The translations under genes were made by a program, and so were the position numbers. Positions 1 through 5,436 of a stretch of DNA of 5,436 bases are shown piece by piece. Numbering within the stretch: the stretch's first letter is position 1; each line of letters opens with the position of its first letter. The notes under the pieces are model-generated. The model was not told the DNA's origin and searched no databases. It was given only the letters and a program-made list of their open reading frames with translations. Origin of the DNA: Burkholderiales bacterium (GTDB lineage: Bacteria; Pseudomonadota; Gammaproteobacteria; Burkholderiales; Burkholderiaceae_C); assembly GCA_947474415.1 (NCBI GenBank), contig CANJKD010000215.1, forward strand, positions 1 through 5,436, written 5' to 3'.

Positions 1-1
1 C

Positions 2-544
2 AGCATCGAGGCCATCACCACCACGCTCGGTGGCGCGTTGCTGTGGTGGCTGGCGGGCAGCGGCACGGGCTGGCTGGTGGCGCTGCTGTTCGCAGGCTGC
101 GTCGGCGGCTTCCTGGTGTGGAATTTCCCGCCCGCGAAGATCTTCATGGGCGATGCCGGCAGCGGCTTTCTTGGGCTGATGGTGGCGCTGCTGTCGCTGT
201 GGTGCGGGCAGGCGACGCCGGCGCTGTTCTGGGCCTGGTTCATCCTGATCGGCTGTTTCATGGTCGATGCCACCACCACGCTGGTGCGGCGCGTGCGCCG
301 TGGCGAACGCTTCCATGAGGCACATCGTTCGCATGCATACCAGTACGCTTCGCGCCGTGCCGGCCGCCACCTGCCGGTGACGCTGGCCTGTGGCGCCATC
401 AACCTGCTGTGGCTGCTGCCGCTCGCCGCTGCGGTGGCGCTGGGCCGGCTTGACGGCACGCTCGGCATCCTGATCGCCTATGCGCCGCTGGTCTGGCTTG
501 CGTTTAGATACAAAGCGGGCGACCCGGCGGCGCAAGCGGCCTGA
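2..544 (+). CDS. MraY/WecA/WbpL-family polyprenyl-phosphate sugar-1-phosphate transferase, C-terminal part
   Basis: The reading frame is open from the first bases of the window, so the N-terminus lies upstream; 180 residues remain. Family members are cytoplasmic-membrane enzymes that move a sugar-1-phosphate (often GlcNAc-, FucNAc- or QuiNAc-type) from a UDP-sugar to undecaprenyl phosphate, the first step of O-antigen, capsule or exopolysaccharide assembly. Visible signatures, numbered within the fragment: NFPPAKIFMGDAGSGFLG at 41-58, including the conserved MGDxGS loop with Asp51; DATTTLVRR from 89; and the HRSHAYQ histidine motif at 108-114, typical of the WecA/WbpL branch. Hydrophobic stretches (about 9-40, 56-88, 123-145, 150-168) fit several membrane helices. 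The first residues (SIEAITTT) resemble the stretch after the family's DGIDG motif, which would lie just upstream. The missing part contains the other catalytic aspartates, so intactness and sugar specificity cannot be judged. The family call is firm. The choice between wecA, wbpL and similar names is not possible from this fragment. Confidence 0.93.
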   Translation, partial: SIEAITTTLGGALLWWLAGSGTGWLVALLFAGCVGGFLVWNFPPAKIFMGDAGSGFLGLMVALLSLWCGQATPALFWAWFILIGCFMVDATTTLVRRVRRGERFHEAHRSHAYQYASRRAGRHLPVTLACGAINLLWLLPLAAAVALGRLDGTLGILIAYAPLVWLAFRYKAGDPAAQAA

Positions 545-626
545 TTTCGTGCCAAACTTACATATGGCCCAATGGCTTGGCGATTTCTTGTAACGGACAA
601 TACCCCCTTTTTGGAGCAACCAAACC
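545..626 (+). promoter_or_regulatory. Short intergenic gap with ribosome binding site
   Basis: This 82-nt gap is AT-richer than the flanking genes. TTGGAG at 611-616 lies 10 nt before the ATG at 627 and supports that start. A C5T5 run (603-612) directly precedes it. No convincing sigma-70 or sigma-54 hexamer pair was found: TTGGCG at 578-583 has no good -10 partner. GCCAA (551-555) and TTGGC (577-581) could pair weakly across a 21-nt loop, but no U-tract follows, so I see no terminator. Read-through from the upstream transferase gene is therefore possible. Confidence 0.5.
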
Positions 627-710
627 ATGCGTGAAGCCCAGCCCTTCTGCAGCCTCGCTGCGGCCCTGGCTTTCGCCGTTGCAGGCTGGCCGGCACCGCC
701 AGCGCGTGCC
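627..710 (+). other. Signal peptide coding segment (Sec type)
   Basis: The encoded N-terminus has Arg2, an uninterrupted small/hydrophobic core at about residues 9-20 and a Pro/Ala-rich end with Ala26-Arg27-Ala28 as an AxA cleavage site. There is no twin arginine and no lipobox cysteine at the end; the only Cys (8) is in front of the hydrophobic core. Export by Sec fits the cysteine-containing mature domain, whose disulfides could form in the periplasm. Confidence 0.8.
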
Positions 711-3110
711 GCCAATCTCGACGATGCCTGGGTCTACAAGGAATCGATCTCGGCCCAGGCGCCTGCGCAAAACCAGTGGCGCTACTACCCGGTCTCCAGC
801 AACCTGGTGGTGTGCGAATCCTTGTACACGGTCGGATCCAACAGCCGCGAGGGCTGTGTGGCGCGTTACCGGTCGCAAGCCTGGGCGCCAGGCGTGTCGC
901 CGACCGGGTCGCTCGAATCGCGCTCACCCTGGTGGACGGATTCGAATCACAACCACGTCTCCACGTCGTCCGGGCAGACCGGCCTCGGGTTCATCAATGT
1001 CATCGCCCAGATCACGCCGATCCAGACCAACCAGGCGCCGCTCGACCTGTCCGGCGCCACGGTCAGCTTCAACGCCAAGAAGGATGCGCTGTTCAACCCG
1101 CTGACCGCCACGATCCGTGGCAACAAGTCCCGCAAGGGCCATCTCTACTTCTGGTTCGAGACCGCGCCGCGCGCCTTGACGGGCTGCACGCCCAACCCCG
1201 CCATTGGCGAAAACTGCACGCGTTCATCGGACTACATCCTGTCCGACATCGAAGCCGATCCGGCCGGCGGCTCGGACACGCCGTACCAGGTCGACTCATG
1301 GCTCACGCCCGGTGTATGGCGGCCCTTCAGCTACAAGTTCACGCCGCTCACCAAATGGACCTGCCTCGGCCGCGGCGAGAACGTCAAGTACGAATGCGCG
1401 CCCATCACCGACGCGCTGAAGAACGTGATGCACTTCGGCTTCATCGTCGCGCCGGTCTGCACGGCGCCTTTGCCCACCACGCCGAATGCCTTCTACCTGT
1501 GCAATGGCAACGAGAAGACAGTTGAAGCAAATTCGAACCAGGGCACGATCTTCCTGGACGACGTGACCATCTCGAAGCCCATGGAAGCCAATGTGGCCTG
1601 GAGCCACGTGGTCGGCATCACGCCGGTGGGCCCCGGCAACAGCATGCAGAAGACTGACCGCGGTAGCGACTGGAATGCCGGTGCGGTGTCGGCGCAGGTG
1701 ATCGCCTCCGGTTCCGGTTCCGTGGAGTTCACGGCCTCCGGTGCAGCCGCCTACCGCGTCGTCGGCCTGAGCAACGGTGACCGCAACCAGCACCCCGACA
1801 GCATCGACTACGCGATCTACCTGGATGCCAATGGCAGCCTCTACAGCTACGAGTCCGGGGTCGCGGCCGGATACGCCGCGCCCAATAACTACTACGCGGC
1901 CGGAGACCGGTTCCGGGTCGCGATCGAGGCGGGCCCGAACGGGCCGACGATCAACTACTTCAGGAACGGCGTGGCACTGCCCCCCAGGGCGCGCCCTCCC
2001 GGGGCACCACGGGTCCGCTACCCGCTGCGCGTCGATGCCTCCATCCACACGCCGCTCGCCACGGTCGAAGCTGTGCGCCTGTCCGGCAGCCCGAAAGACC
2101 TGGCCAGGGACGTCGTGTGGACCGCGGCGCGCGGCGCACTGTCGATCCGGGCCAACACCCTCGCCAAGCCCGGAGCCGGTGGCGTCCCTTCCGGCGCCAT
2201 CTCGGCCGGATCGATCGCCGCCGGCAACGGCTATGTGCAATTCACGGCCGGAGAAACCAACACCTACAAACTGCTCGGGCTCAACAACGACGATCAATCG
2301 GCCAGCTATACCGACATCGCGTATGCCGTCTACCTGTACGCCGGGCAAGCCATGGTCTTCGAAAAGGGCGTGTACAAGTACGGCCTGCCGGGTGCGTATG
2401 CCACGTCGGACCAGTTCCGCATTGCGGTCGAGTCCCGCGAGGGCACGGCACCAGTGGTCAAGTACTACCGGAACTACGTCGACGGCAGCGCGCCTTTCTA
2501 CACCAGTGCCAAAACACCGGTATTTCCATTGTTCGCCGATGCGTCGCTGTATTCGACCGGCGCCACGCTGCCCGACGTGGTGCTGGCCGGCGCGGTGAAT
2601 CAGGCCGTGTGGAGCCCTTCCGGCAGCAATGGCGTCAGCCTTGGCGTGGGCAGTGTGCAAAAGACGGCGGTGACGGGCTGGAATGCCGGCAGCGTGTCGA
2701 CGCAAGCATTGCTGTCGGGCGACGGCTATGTCGAATTCACCGTGACCGAGAACACGTTCGGCAAGCGCATCGGCCTGAGCAGCCGTGCGGGCCACGACTA
2801 CAGCGACATCGACTTCCAGTTTTCGTTTCCCGCCATCGGTTCAACCGACATGGCCATCGAGCGCTACGCGTCCGGAACCCAGGTCGGCCGCACGCTAACC
2901 TTCGGCCCCTATTTAACCGGTGACCGCTTCCGGCTCGGCATAGAGGGCGGGAAATTGACCTATCGCCGCAACGGCATTTTCCTGTTCCAGGACCCGACAC
3001 CCCTGACCGACGCGGCCTACCCGTTGATGGTCAACACCTCGATGTACGACACCGGAGCCGGCTTTGAAAAGACCTGGATCTCAGGCACGCTCGGCAGCAG
3101 TGGCCACTGA
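627..3110 (+). CDS. Exported protein with N-terminal beta-sandwich-like domain and three lectin/SPRY-like repeats
   Basis: 827 residues, starting at ATG with TTGGAG 10 nt upstream. Residues 1-28 look like a Sec signal peptide: short basic start, hydrophobic LAAALAFAVAG core, and cleavage near ARA|AN. Residues about 30-318 form a domain with DLSGATVSF (140-148), HLYFWFET (172-179) and a closing GTIFLDDVTI (306-315). This pattern resembles galactose-binding or CBM-like beta sandwiches. Three homologous modules follow, about 323-487, 496-655 and 660-820. Each shows, in order, G-x-V-x-F, a GL[SN] turn, D-I/S-x-[YF], a [GS]D[RQ]FR strand, a YxRN-like hairpin and a closing [YF]PL-x5-S-[ILM]-[HY] strand. 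All eight mature cysteines (63, 77, 187, 197, 246, 257, 278, 292) are in the N-terminal domain. No catalytic motif, PEP-CTERM tail, LPXTG or C-terminal transmembrane anchor is seen. The likely role is extracellular glycan binding or matrix scaffolding, inferred from fold resemblance and neighbours. An adhesin is an alternative. The substrate is unknown. Confidence 0.9.
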   Translation: MREAQPFCSLAAALAFAVAGWPAPPARAANLDDAWVYKESISAQAPAQNQWRYYPVSSNLVVCESLYTVGSNSREGCVARYRSQAWAPGVSPTGSLESRSPWWTDSNHNHVSTSSGQTGLGFINVIAQITPIQTNQAPLDLSGATVSFNAKKDALFNPLTATIRGNKSRKGHLYFWFETAPRALTGCTPNPAIGENCTRSSDYILSDIEADPAGGSDTPYQVDSWLTPGVWRPFSYKFTPLTKWTCLGRGENVKYECAPITDALKNVMHFGFIVAPVCTAPLPTTPNAFYLCNGNEKTVEANSNQGTIFLDDVTISKPMEANVAWSHVVGITPVGPGNSMQKTDRGSDWNAGAVSAQVIASGSGSVEFTASGAAAYRVVGLSNGDRNQHPDSIDYAIYLDANGSLYSYESGVAAGYAAPNNYYAAGDRFRVAIEAGPNGPTINYFRNGVALPPRARPPGAPRVRYPLRVDASIHTPLATVEAVRLSGSPKDLARDVVWTAARGALSIRANTLAKPGAGGVPSGAISAGSIAAGNGYVQFTAGETNTYKLLGLNNDDQSASYTDIAYAVYLYAGQAMVFEKGVYKYGLPGAYATSDQFRIAVESREGTAPVVKYYRNYVDGSAPFYTSAKTPVFPLFADASLYSTGATLPDVVLAGAVNQAVWSPSGSNGVSLGVGSVQKTAVTGWNAGSVSTQALLSGDGYVEFTVTENTFGKRIGLSSRAGHDYSDIDFQFSFPAIGSTDMAIERYASGTQVGRTLTFGPYLTGDRFRLGIEGGKLTYRRNGIFLFQDPTPLTDAAYPLMVNTSMYDTGAGFEKTWISGTLGSSGH
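1593..2087 (+). repeat. Lectin/SPRY-like module copy 1
   Basis: Residues about 323-487 of the 827-residue protein. Landmarks: WNAG (349-352), GSVEF (364-368), VGLS (379-382), SIDYAIYL (392-399), YESG (408-411), GDRFRVAIE (426-434), INYFRNG (442-448) and YPLRVDASIHTP (465-476). The segment between RNG and YPL is unusually rich in Pro and Arg (450-464). Its DNA there contains the 10-bp palindrome GGGCGCGCCC at 1987-1996. The domain-type assignment is by pattern only. Confidence 0.75.
2112..2591 (+). repeat. Lectin/SPRY-like module copy 2
   Basis: Residues about 496-655. It aligns with copies 1 and 3 through GYVQF (535-539), LGLN (550-553), DIAYAVYL (563-570), FEKG (578-581), SDQFRIAVE (594-602), VKYYRN (611-616) and FPLFADASLYSTGATLPDVV (633-652). 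The WNAG element of the other two copies is not recognisable here and is replaced by a Gly/Ala/Ser/Pro-rich stretch (513-533). The copy is clearly diverged, so the duplication is old. Confidence 0.75.
2604..3086 (+). repeat. Lectin/SPRY-like module copy 3
   Basis: Residues about 660-820, ending seven residues before the C-terminus. Landmarks: WNAG (685-688), GYVEF (700-704), IGLS (715-718), DIDFQFSF (727-734), GDRFRLGIEGG (765-775), LTYRRNG (777-783) and YPLMVNTSMYDTG (798-810). A 12-nt identity, CTGGAATGCCGG, is shared with copy 1 (1670-1681 and 2678-2689). Otherwise the copies differ widely at DNA level. The end of this module overlaps the possible early TTG start of the next gene. Confidence 0.75.
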
Positions 3111-3117
3111 ATGCCCT

Positions 3118-3273
3118 GTGGCCGACCCCGTCCGAAGCATCGCGGCCTCGGCCGGCAACAACGCATCACGGCGGGCGGCGCTGAAGGCGGCACTGCTGTT
3201 GATGGCCGGGCCGATGTGCCTCGGGTTGATGTTGTCGGCAGGCCCCGGGGCCGCGCACAGCGCCGCCGACGCC
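3118..3273 (+). other. Twin-arginine-type signal peptide coding segment
   Basis: The encoded segment contains Ser-Arg-Arg-Ala-Ala-Leu-Lys, close to the SRRxFLK consensus, with Ala in place of Phe. A moderately hydrophobic Ala/Leu/Met/Gly core and a small-residue cleavage zone follow. No charge interrupts the core. The Cys in the core is not in a lipobox context. A Sec signal with a long basic n-region remains possible. Confidence 0.6.
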
Positions 3274-5250
3274 ACGCCCATGCCGGCCGCCTGCCGCCTG
3301 CCCAACGGGGCCACGATGGCCAACCTCGGCGCGGCACTGCAAGCCGGGTGCCGGGAGATCGAAACCGCACAGGGCGCCACCGTCACCTTGCAAGGCCCCG
3401 AAGGAACGGAAGTCGTCGTTCCGGAAGACACCAAGCTCAGATTTCAACCCGATTCACTCTGGCGCATTGACCCGGGCGTGACCATTCTCCTGCTCGGAAC
3501 CTATGCGGTGCCCGAGCAGCGGCGTCAGTACTTCAGTGGCGCCGGCAGGATCATCACCGACACCAGCCGGTACGGCATGGACACCTGCAAACGGCCGGCG
3601 TCGACGGTGTTTCCCGAGTGGTTCGGTGCCATCGCCAGCGACGCCCGCGACGACGCCGACGCCATCGCACGGGCCGCAGACTTCGGCCGCGACATCAATC
3701 TCGACCGTGGCACCTACCTGTTGAAGCAACCGGTCTGGCTTCGCGGTGGGCAACGCCTGTCGGGGGCCGACAAGGCGGCCACGGTGCTCCGGCAGATGGC
3801 CGATTTCGAGCTGGCCCGCCTCAGCGACAGCCTGCTCTACAAGCGGCCGGCGCTCGACATCAAGTTCAACAACTTCGCGCTCGGGCTCGACAGCGACTGC
3901 GCCGAAGCCTCGAACCTGACGATCGACGGGTCTGCCGTGACGAACGAATCGCTCGCGGCGCTGACTGACTCCGCCGACAAGCGCAACCGCAAGGACTACT
4001 ACCACCCGACCTATGTCCACGGTGTGCGGGTCTCGACCGACTACTGGATGCAGGAGAACTGGAACCAGGAGAAGGCGCTTGCGGCCAAGACGCCCAGCGT
4101 GAAGGCGGTTCTGACACTGGTGCGCCCGATTCGCAACGTCAAGCTGAGCAACGTCTTCATCAAGTCGCCGCCGATCTCCTGCATTCACCTGCAGTCGTCG
4201 GTGGGCGTCGACGGCCTGTTGATCGACAGGGTGGAGTGCGAGGCGCGTGAAGCGGCCAACTCGGCCGGCTTCAACTCCGAGATCTTTCACGCGGACCGCA
4301 AGTTCGCCAACGTCTATGCGAACGTCACGATCCAGGATTCCGTGTTTCGCGGTGGCCGCTACGCGGTGCTGCGGTCCGCAGGCGTCAAGAACCTGAAGAT
4401 CTTCCGCTCCACCTTCGATGCCGCACCGACCAGCACCTTCGTCGCCAGCTTCTACACCAGCGACAACGCCGGCCCGCTGACGGCAGAGATCTTCAACTCC
4501 ACCTTCCGGTTCGCGAGCCCCTCGAAGCCGGGCACCGGGCCGGTGGGTCAGAAGCAGGCGCTCGGCGTGATCGAGATTGCCGCACGCGGCATCAACAGCC
4601 GGGGTGACCTTGCGTTCCTGGTCGTTCCCGAAGGTGGCACCAGTCTCAAGTTCTTCAACTCGACCTTCATCGCGCCGAAGCTCGGCCAGGTGCCGCAGAC
4701 CATTCCGCTGGTCGTCAACCACATCGGCACCAGCATGCCAACGGAGTTCCACCAGAGCGCGTTCATCGGCGGCACGCATGGCATCCTGGGCGACCGCAGC
4801 CAGACGCTGGTTCTCGTCAACGAGAGTGGCGTCAACAAGCTGGTTCCGTTGACGACCGAACAAGCGGTTGAGTACAGCACCAACTCCATCATCATCGTCG
4901 ACCGCTGCCGGTTCGAGGCCCAGACCGAAGCCGCCATCGTGGCCGACAACACCGAGCTTCATGTCAAGGGCAGCACGTTCCTGCAGATCGGCACCGACCC
5001 TGCGAAACCGCAGCCCATGATCCAGTTCGGCCAGCCCAAGGCAGCCGGCACCGACACCGACTCCTCGTTCGAAGGCAACACCTACGCGGGCGATGCCGCG
5101 ACTGCGTTTCTGGCCGCCACCGGCGCGTCGCGCGGAACGCGGGTACGGGGCAACAAGGCGGGTAGCGCGTCGGGGCCGGGTGCCGGCTTGCCGGCGGTCA
5201 TGCGATCGTCGCTGACAGCCCAATGGGTGATCGAAGACAAGGCGCCCTGA
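3118..5250 (+). CDS. Pectate-lyase-3-like right-handed beta-helix protein with probable Tat signal
   Basis: 710 residues from GTG 3118, or 728 from TTG 3064; numbering here is from the TTG. SRRAALK (35-41) followed by a hydrophobic stretch to about 60 matches a twin-arginine signal, with cleavage probably between 64 and 70. Residues 150-240 carry the hallmark start of this family: QYFSGAGRI, VFPEWFGA, DDADAIARAADFG, INLDRGTYLL and RLSGADKAATVLR. Next come beta-helix rungs with recurring N-x-x-[IF]-x-[ND/RS]-x-x-F patterns (NLTIDG 284-289, NVKLSNVFI, NVTIQDSVF, NLKIFRSTF, AEIFNSTF, LKFFNSTF, IIIVDRCRF, LHVKGSTF). Relatives cleave, epimerise or bind acidic polysaccharides and phage or capsular glycans. 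No catalytic residue set can be assigned here. Start choice: the GTG gives a 16-residue lead before the twin arginine and a 7-nt gap to the previous stop, but has no Shine-Dalgarno sequence. TTG 3064 has GGAG (3054-3057) 6 nt upstream but overlaps the previous gene by 47 nt. GTG 3100 is also in frame. ATG 3202 would remove the twin arginine. Confidence 0.9.
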   Translation: MADPVRSIAASAGNNASRRAALKAALLLMAGPMCLGLMLSAGPGAAHSAADATPMPAACRLPNGATMANLGAALQAGCREIETAQGATVTLQGPEGTEVVVPEDTKLRFQPDSLWRIDPGVTILLLGTYAVPEQRRQYFSGAGRIITDTSRYGMDTCKRPASTVFPEWFGAIASDARDDADAIARAADFGRDINLDRGTYLLKQPVWLRGGQRLSGADKAATVLRQMADFELARLSDSLLYKRPALDIKFNNFALGLDSDCAEASNLTIDGSAVTNESLAALTDSADKRNRKDYYHPTYVHGVRVSTDYWMQENWNQEKALAAKTPSVKAVLTLVRPIRNVKLSNVFIKSPPISCIHLQSSVGVDGLLIDRVECEAREAANSAGFNSEIFHADRKFANVYANVTIQDSVFRGGRYAVLRSAGVKNLKIFRSTFDAAPTSTFVASFYTSDNAGPLTAEIFNSTFRFASPSKPGTGPVGQKQALGVIEIAARGINSRGDLAFLVVPEGGTSLKFFNSTFIAPKLGQVPQTIPLVVNHIGTSMPTEFHQSAFIGGTHGILGDRSQTLVLVNESGVNKLVPLTTEQAVEYSTNSIIIVDRCRFEAQTEAAIVADNTELHVKGSTFLQIGTDPAKPQPMIQFGQPKAAGTDTDSSFEGNTYAGDAATAFLAATGASRGTRVRGNKAGSASGPGAGLPAVMRSSLTAQWVIEDKAP

Positions 5251-5270
5251 TCGCGGCGCCGCGCTGGCGC

Positions 5271-5307
5271 GGGGTGGCGTGCGCGCCACGCCGCCCTCCG
5301 GGCGTTT
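5271..5307 (+). terminator. Possible GC-rich intrinsic terminator / overlapping hairpins
   Basis: Starting 21 nt after the beta-helix stop, 5271-5281 pairs with 5287-5297 (11 bp including two G-U pairs, loop 5282-5286). A second, mutually exclusive hairpin is CGCCC (5292-5296), loop TCC, GGGCG (5300-5304), followed by only three T (5305-5307) and then GAT. The short second hairpin followed by T residues has the shape of an intrinsic terminator, but the U-tract is weak. It could equally be a transcript-end stabiliser. Confidence 0.4.
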
Positions 5308-5370
5308 GATACCAACTTGCGTTCAATAGATTAGATATGATGTTGTTCCACGAACTTCGAGGAGTCGTGG
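5308..5370 (+). promoter_or_regulatory. AT-rich leader with strong ribosome binding site for the next gene
   Basis: Base composition drops sharply from the GC-rich hairpin region into an AT-rich stretch (about 5305-5350). That fits a promoter region or the edge of a different DNA segment. Possible hexamers are TTGATA (5306-5311), TTGCGT (5317-5322), TAGATA (5332-5337) and TATGAT (5336-5341), but none pairs at 16-18 nt spacing, so no promoter is assigned. GAGGAG at 5359-5364, 6 nt before the ATG at 5371, is a near-ideal Shine-Dalgarno site and fixes that start. Confidence 0.55.
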
Positions 5371-5436
5371 ATGAAGACATTGATCGCGAGCGACAAGCCG
5401 ACCATTGCTCGATTGGCAGAGCGGCTCAAGCGAGCC
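5371..5436 (+). CDS. Start of an unidentified gene (N-terminal 22 residues)
   Basis: ATG at 5371 with GAGGAG 6 nt upstream opens a frame that runs off the window. Only 22 residues are visible: a short hydrophobic beta-like start (KTLIAS) followed by DKPTIARLAERLKRA, which looks like an amphipathic helix. The strand-then-helix order faintly recalls the first strand and helix of a receiver-like or nucleotide-binding alpha/beta domain. The usual acidic pair of response regulators is replaced by Ser-Asp, and 22 residues cannot support a family. A transposase or other mobile-element gene is not excluded, given the abrupt AT-rich boundary before it. Another frame from ATG 5337 or 5340 is also open to the end but lacks a ribosome binding site. 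The gene is probably real; its function is unknown. Confidence 0.6.
   Translation, partial: MKTLIASDKPTIARLAERLKRA

Noticed and set aside
558..626. Possible sigma-70 or sigma-54 promoter before the repeat-protein gene
   Set aside because: No -35/-10 pair at acceptable spacing was found, and no GG-N10-GC arrangement matches sigma-54 sites.
1296..2795. 499-residue open frame on the minus strand
   Set aside because: It is antisense to the repeat protein and rich in Arg, Gly, Val, His and Asp. The plus-strand frame has conserved repeated motifs, so this is a composition shadow.
2117..2923. 268-residue plus-strand frame overlapping modules 2 and 3
   Set aside because: It is very Arg-rich with no domain pattern and is out of frame with the repeat protein, so it is a shadow.
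3000..3110. C-terminal sorting signal (PEP-CTERM or membrane anchor) on the repeat protein
   Set aside because: The end of the protein has no PEP motif, hydrophobic helix or basic tail. It finishes shortly after the last beta strand of module 3.
3111..3470. ATG immediately after the repeat-protein stop, opening a 119-residue frame
   Set aside because: It is well placed for coupling but in a different frame from the beta-helix gene, and its product is Arg/His/Pro-rich with no features.
3454..5289. 611-residue open frame on the minus strand
   Set aside because: It lies wholly antisense to the beta-helix gene, is dominated by Arg/Gly/Val/Asp in the way expected of the reverse frame of GC-rich coding DNA, and shows no recognisable motif. 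The plus-strand protein has clear family signatures.
1..5436. CRISPR array, tRNA or rRNA genes
   Set aside because: No regularly spaced direct repeats and no tRNA- or rRNA-like segments were seen. Almost all of the window is protein-coding.

Overview
The window comes from a GC-rich proteobacterial-type chromosome. Codon third positions are strongly G/C, all genes point the same way, and the AT-richer stretches lie between genes. A beta-proteobacterium (Burkholderiales-like) would fit, but that is an impression from composition and protein style, not a demonstrated assignment. The content suggests an envelope or extracellular polysaccharide locus.

Layout, all on the + strand: (1) 2-544 is the C-terminal part of a polytopic MraY/WecA/WbpL-type polyprenyl-phosphate sugar-1-phosphate transferase, the enzyme class that starts lipid-linked glycan synthesis. 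(2) 545-626 is a short gap with a TTGGAG ribosome binding site. (3) 627-3110 encodes an 827-residue exported protein: a signal peptide, a cysteine-containing beta-sandwich-like N-terminal domain, and three diverged copies of a ~160-residue lectin/SPRY-like module. (4) About 3118-5250 (possibly from 3064) encodes a right-handed beta-helix protein of the pectate-lyase-3-like type, with a probable twin-arginine signal. (5) 5251-5310 holds GC-rich hairpins that may end the transcript. (6) 5308-5370 is abruptly AT-richer and leads, through a strong GAGGAG site, into a new gene that begins at 5371 and runs off the window.

A plausible reading is that the membrane transferase primes a glycan on undecaprenyl phosphate in the cytoplasmic membrane, while the two exported proteins act on or bind the finished polysaccharide outside the cytoplasm. 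One would be a multivalent glycan binder or scaffold, the other a beta-helix lyase, hydrolase, epimerase or binding protein. The tight junction between the two exported genes (7 nt gap, or up to 47 nt overlap) suggests co-translation and a shared task. Substrate and chemistry cannot be read from the sequence. The least described element is this gene pair: a triple-repeat lectin-like protein coupled to a Tat-type beta-helix protein.
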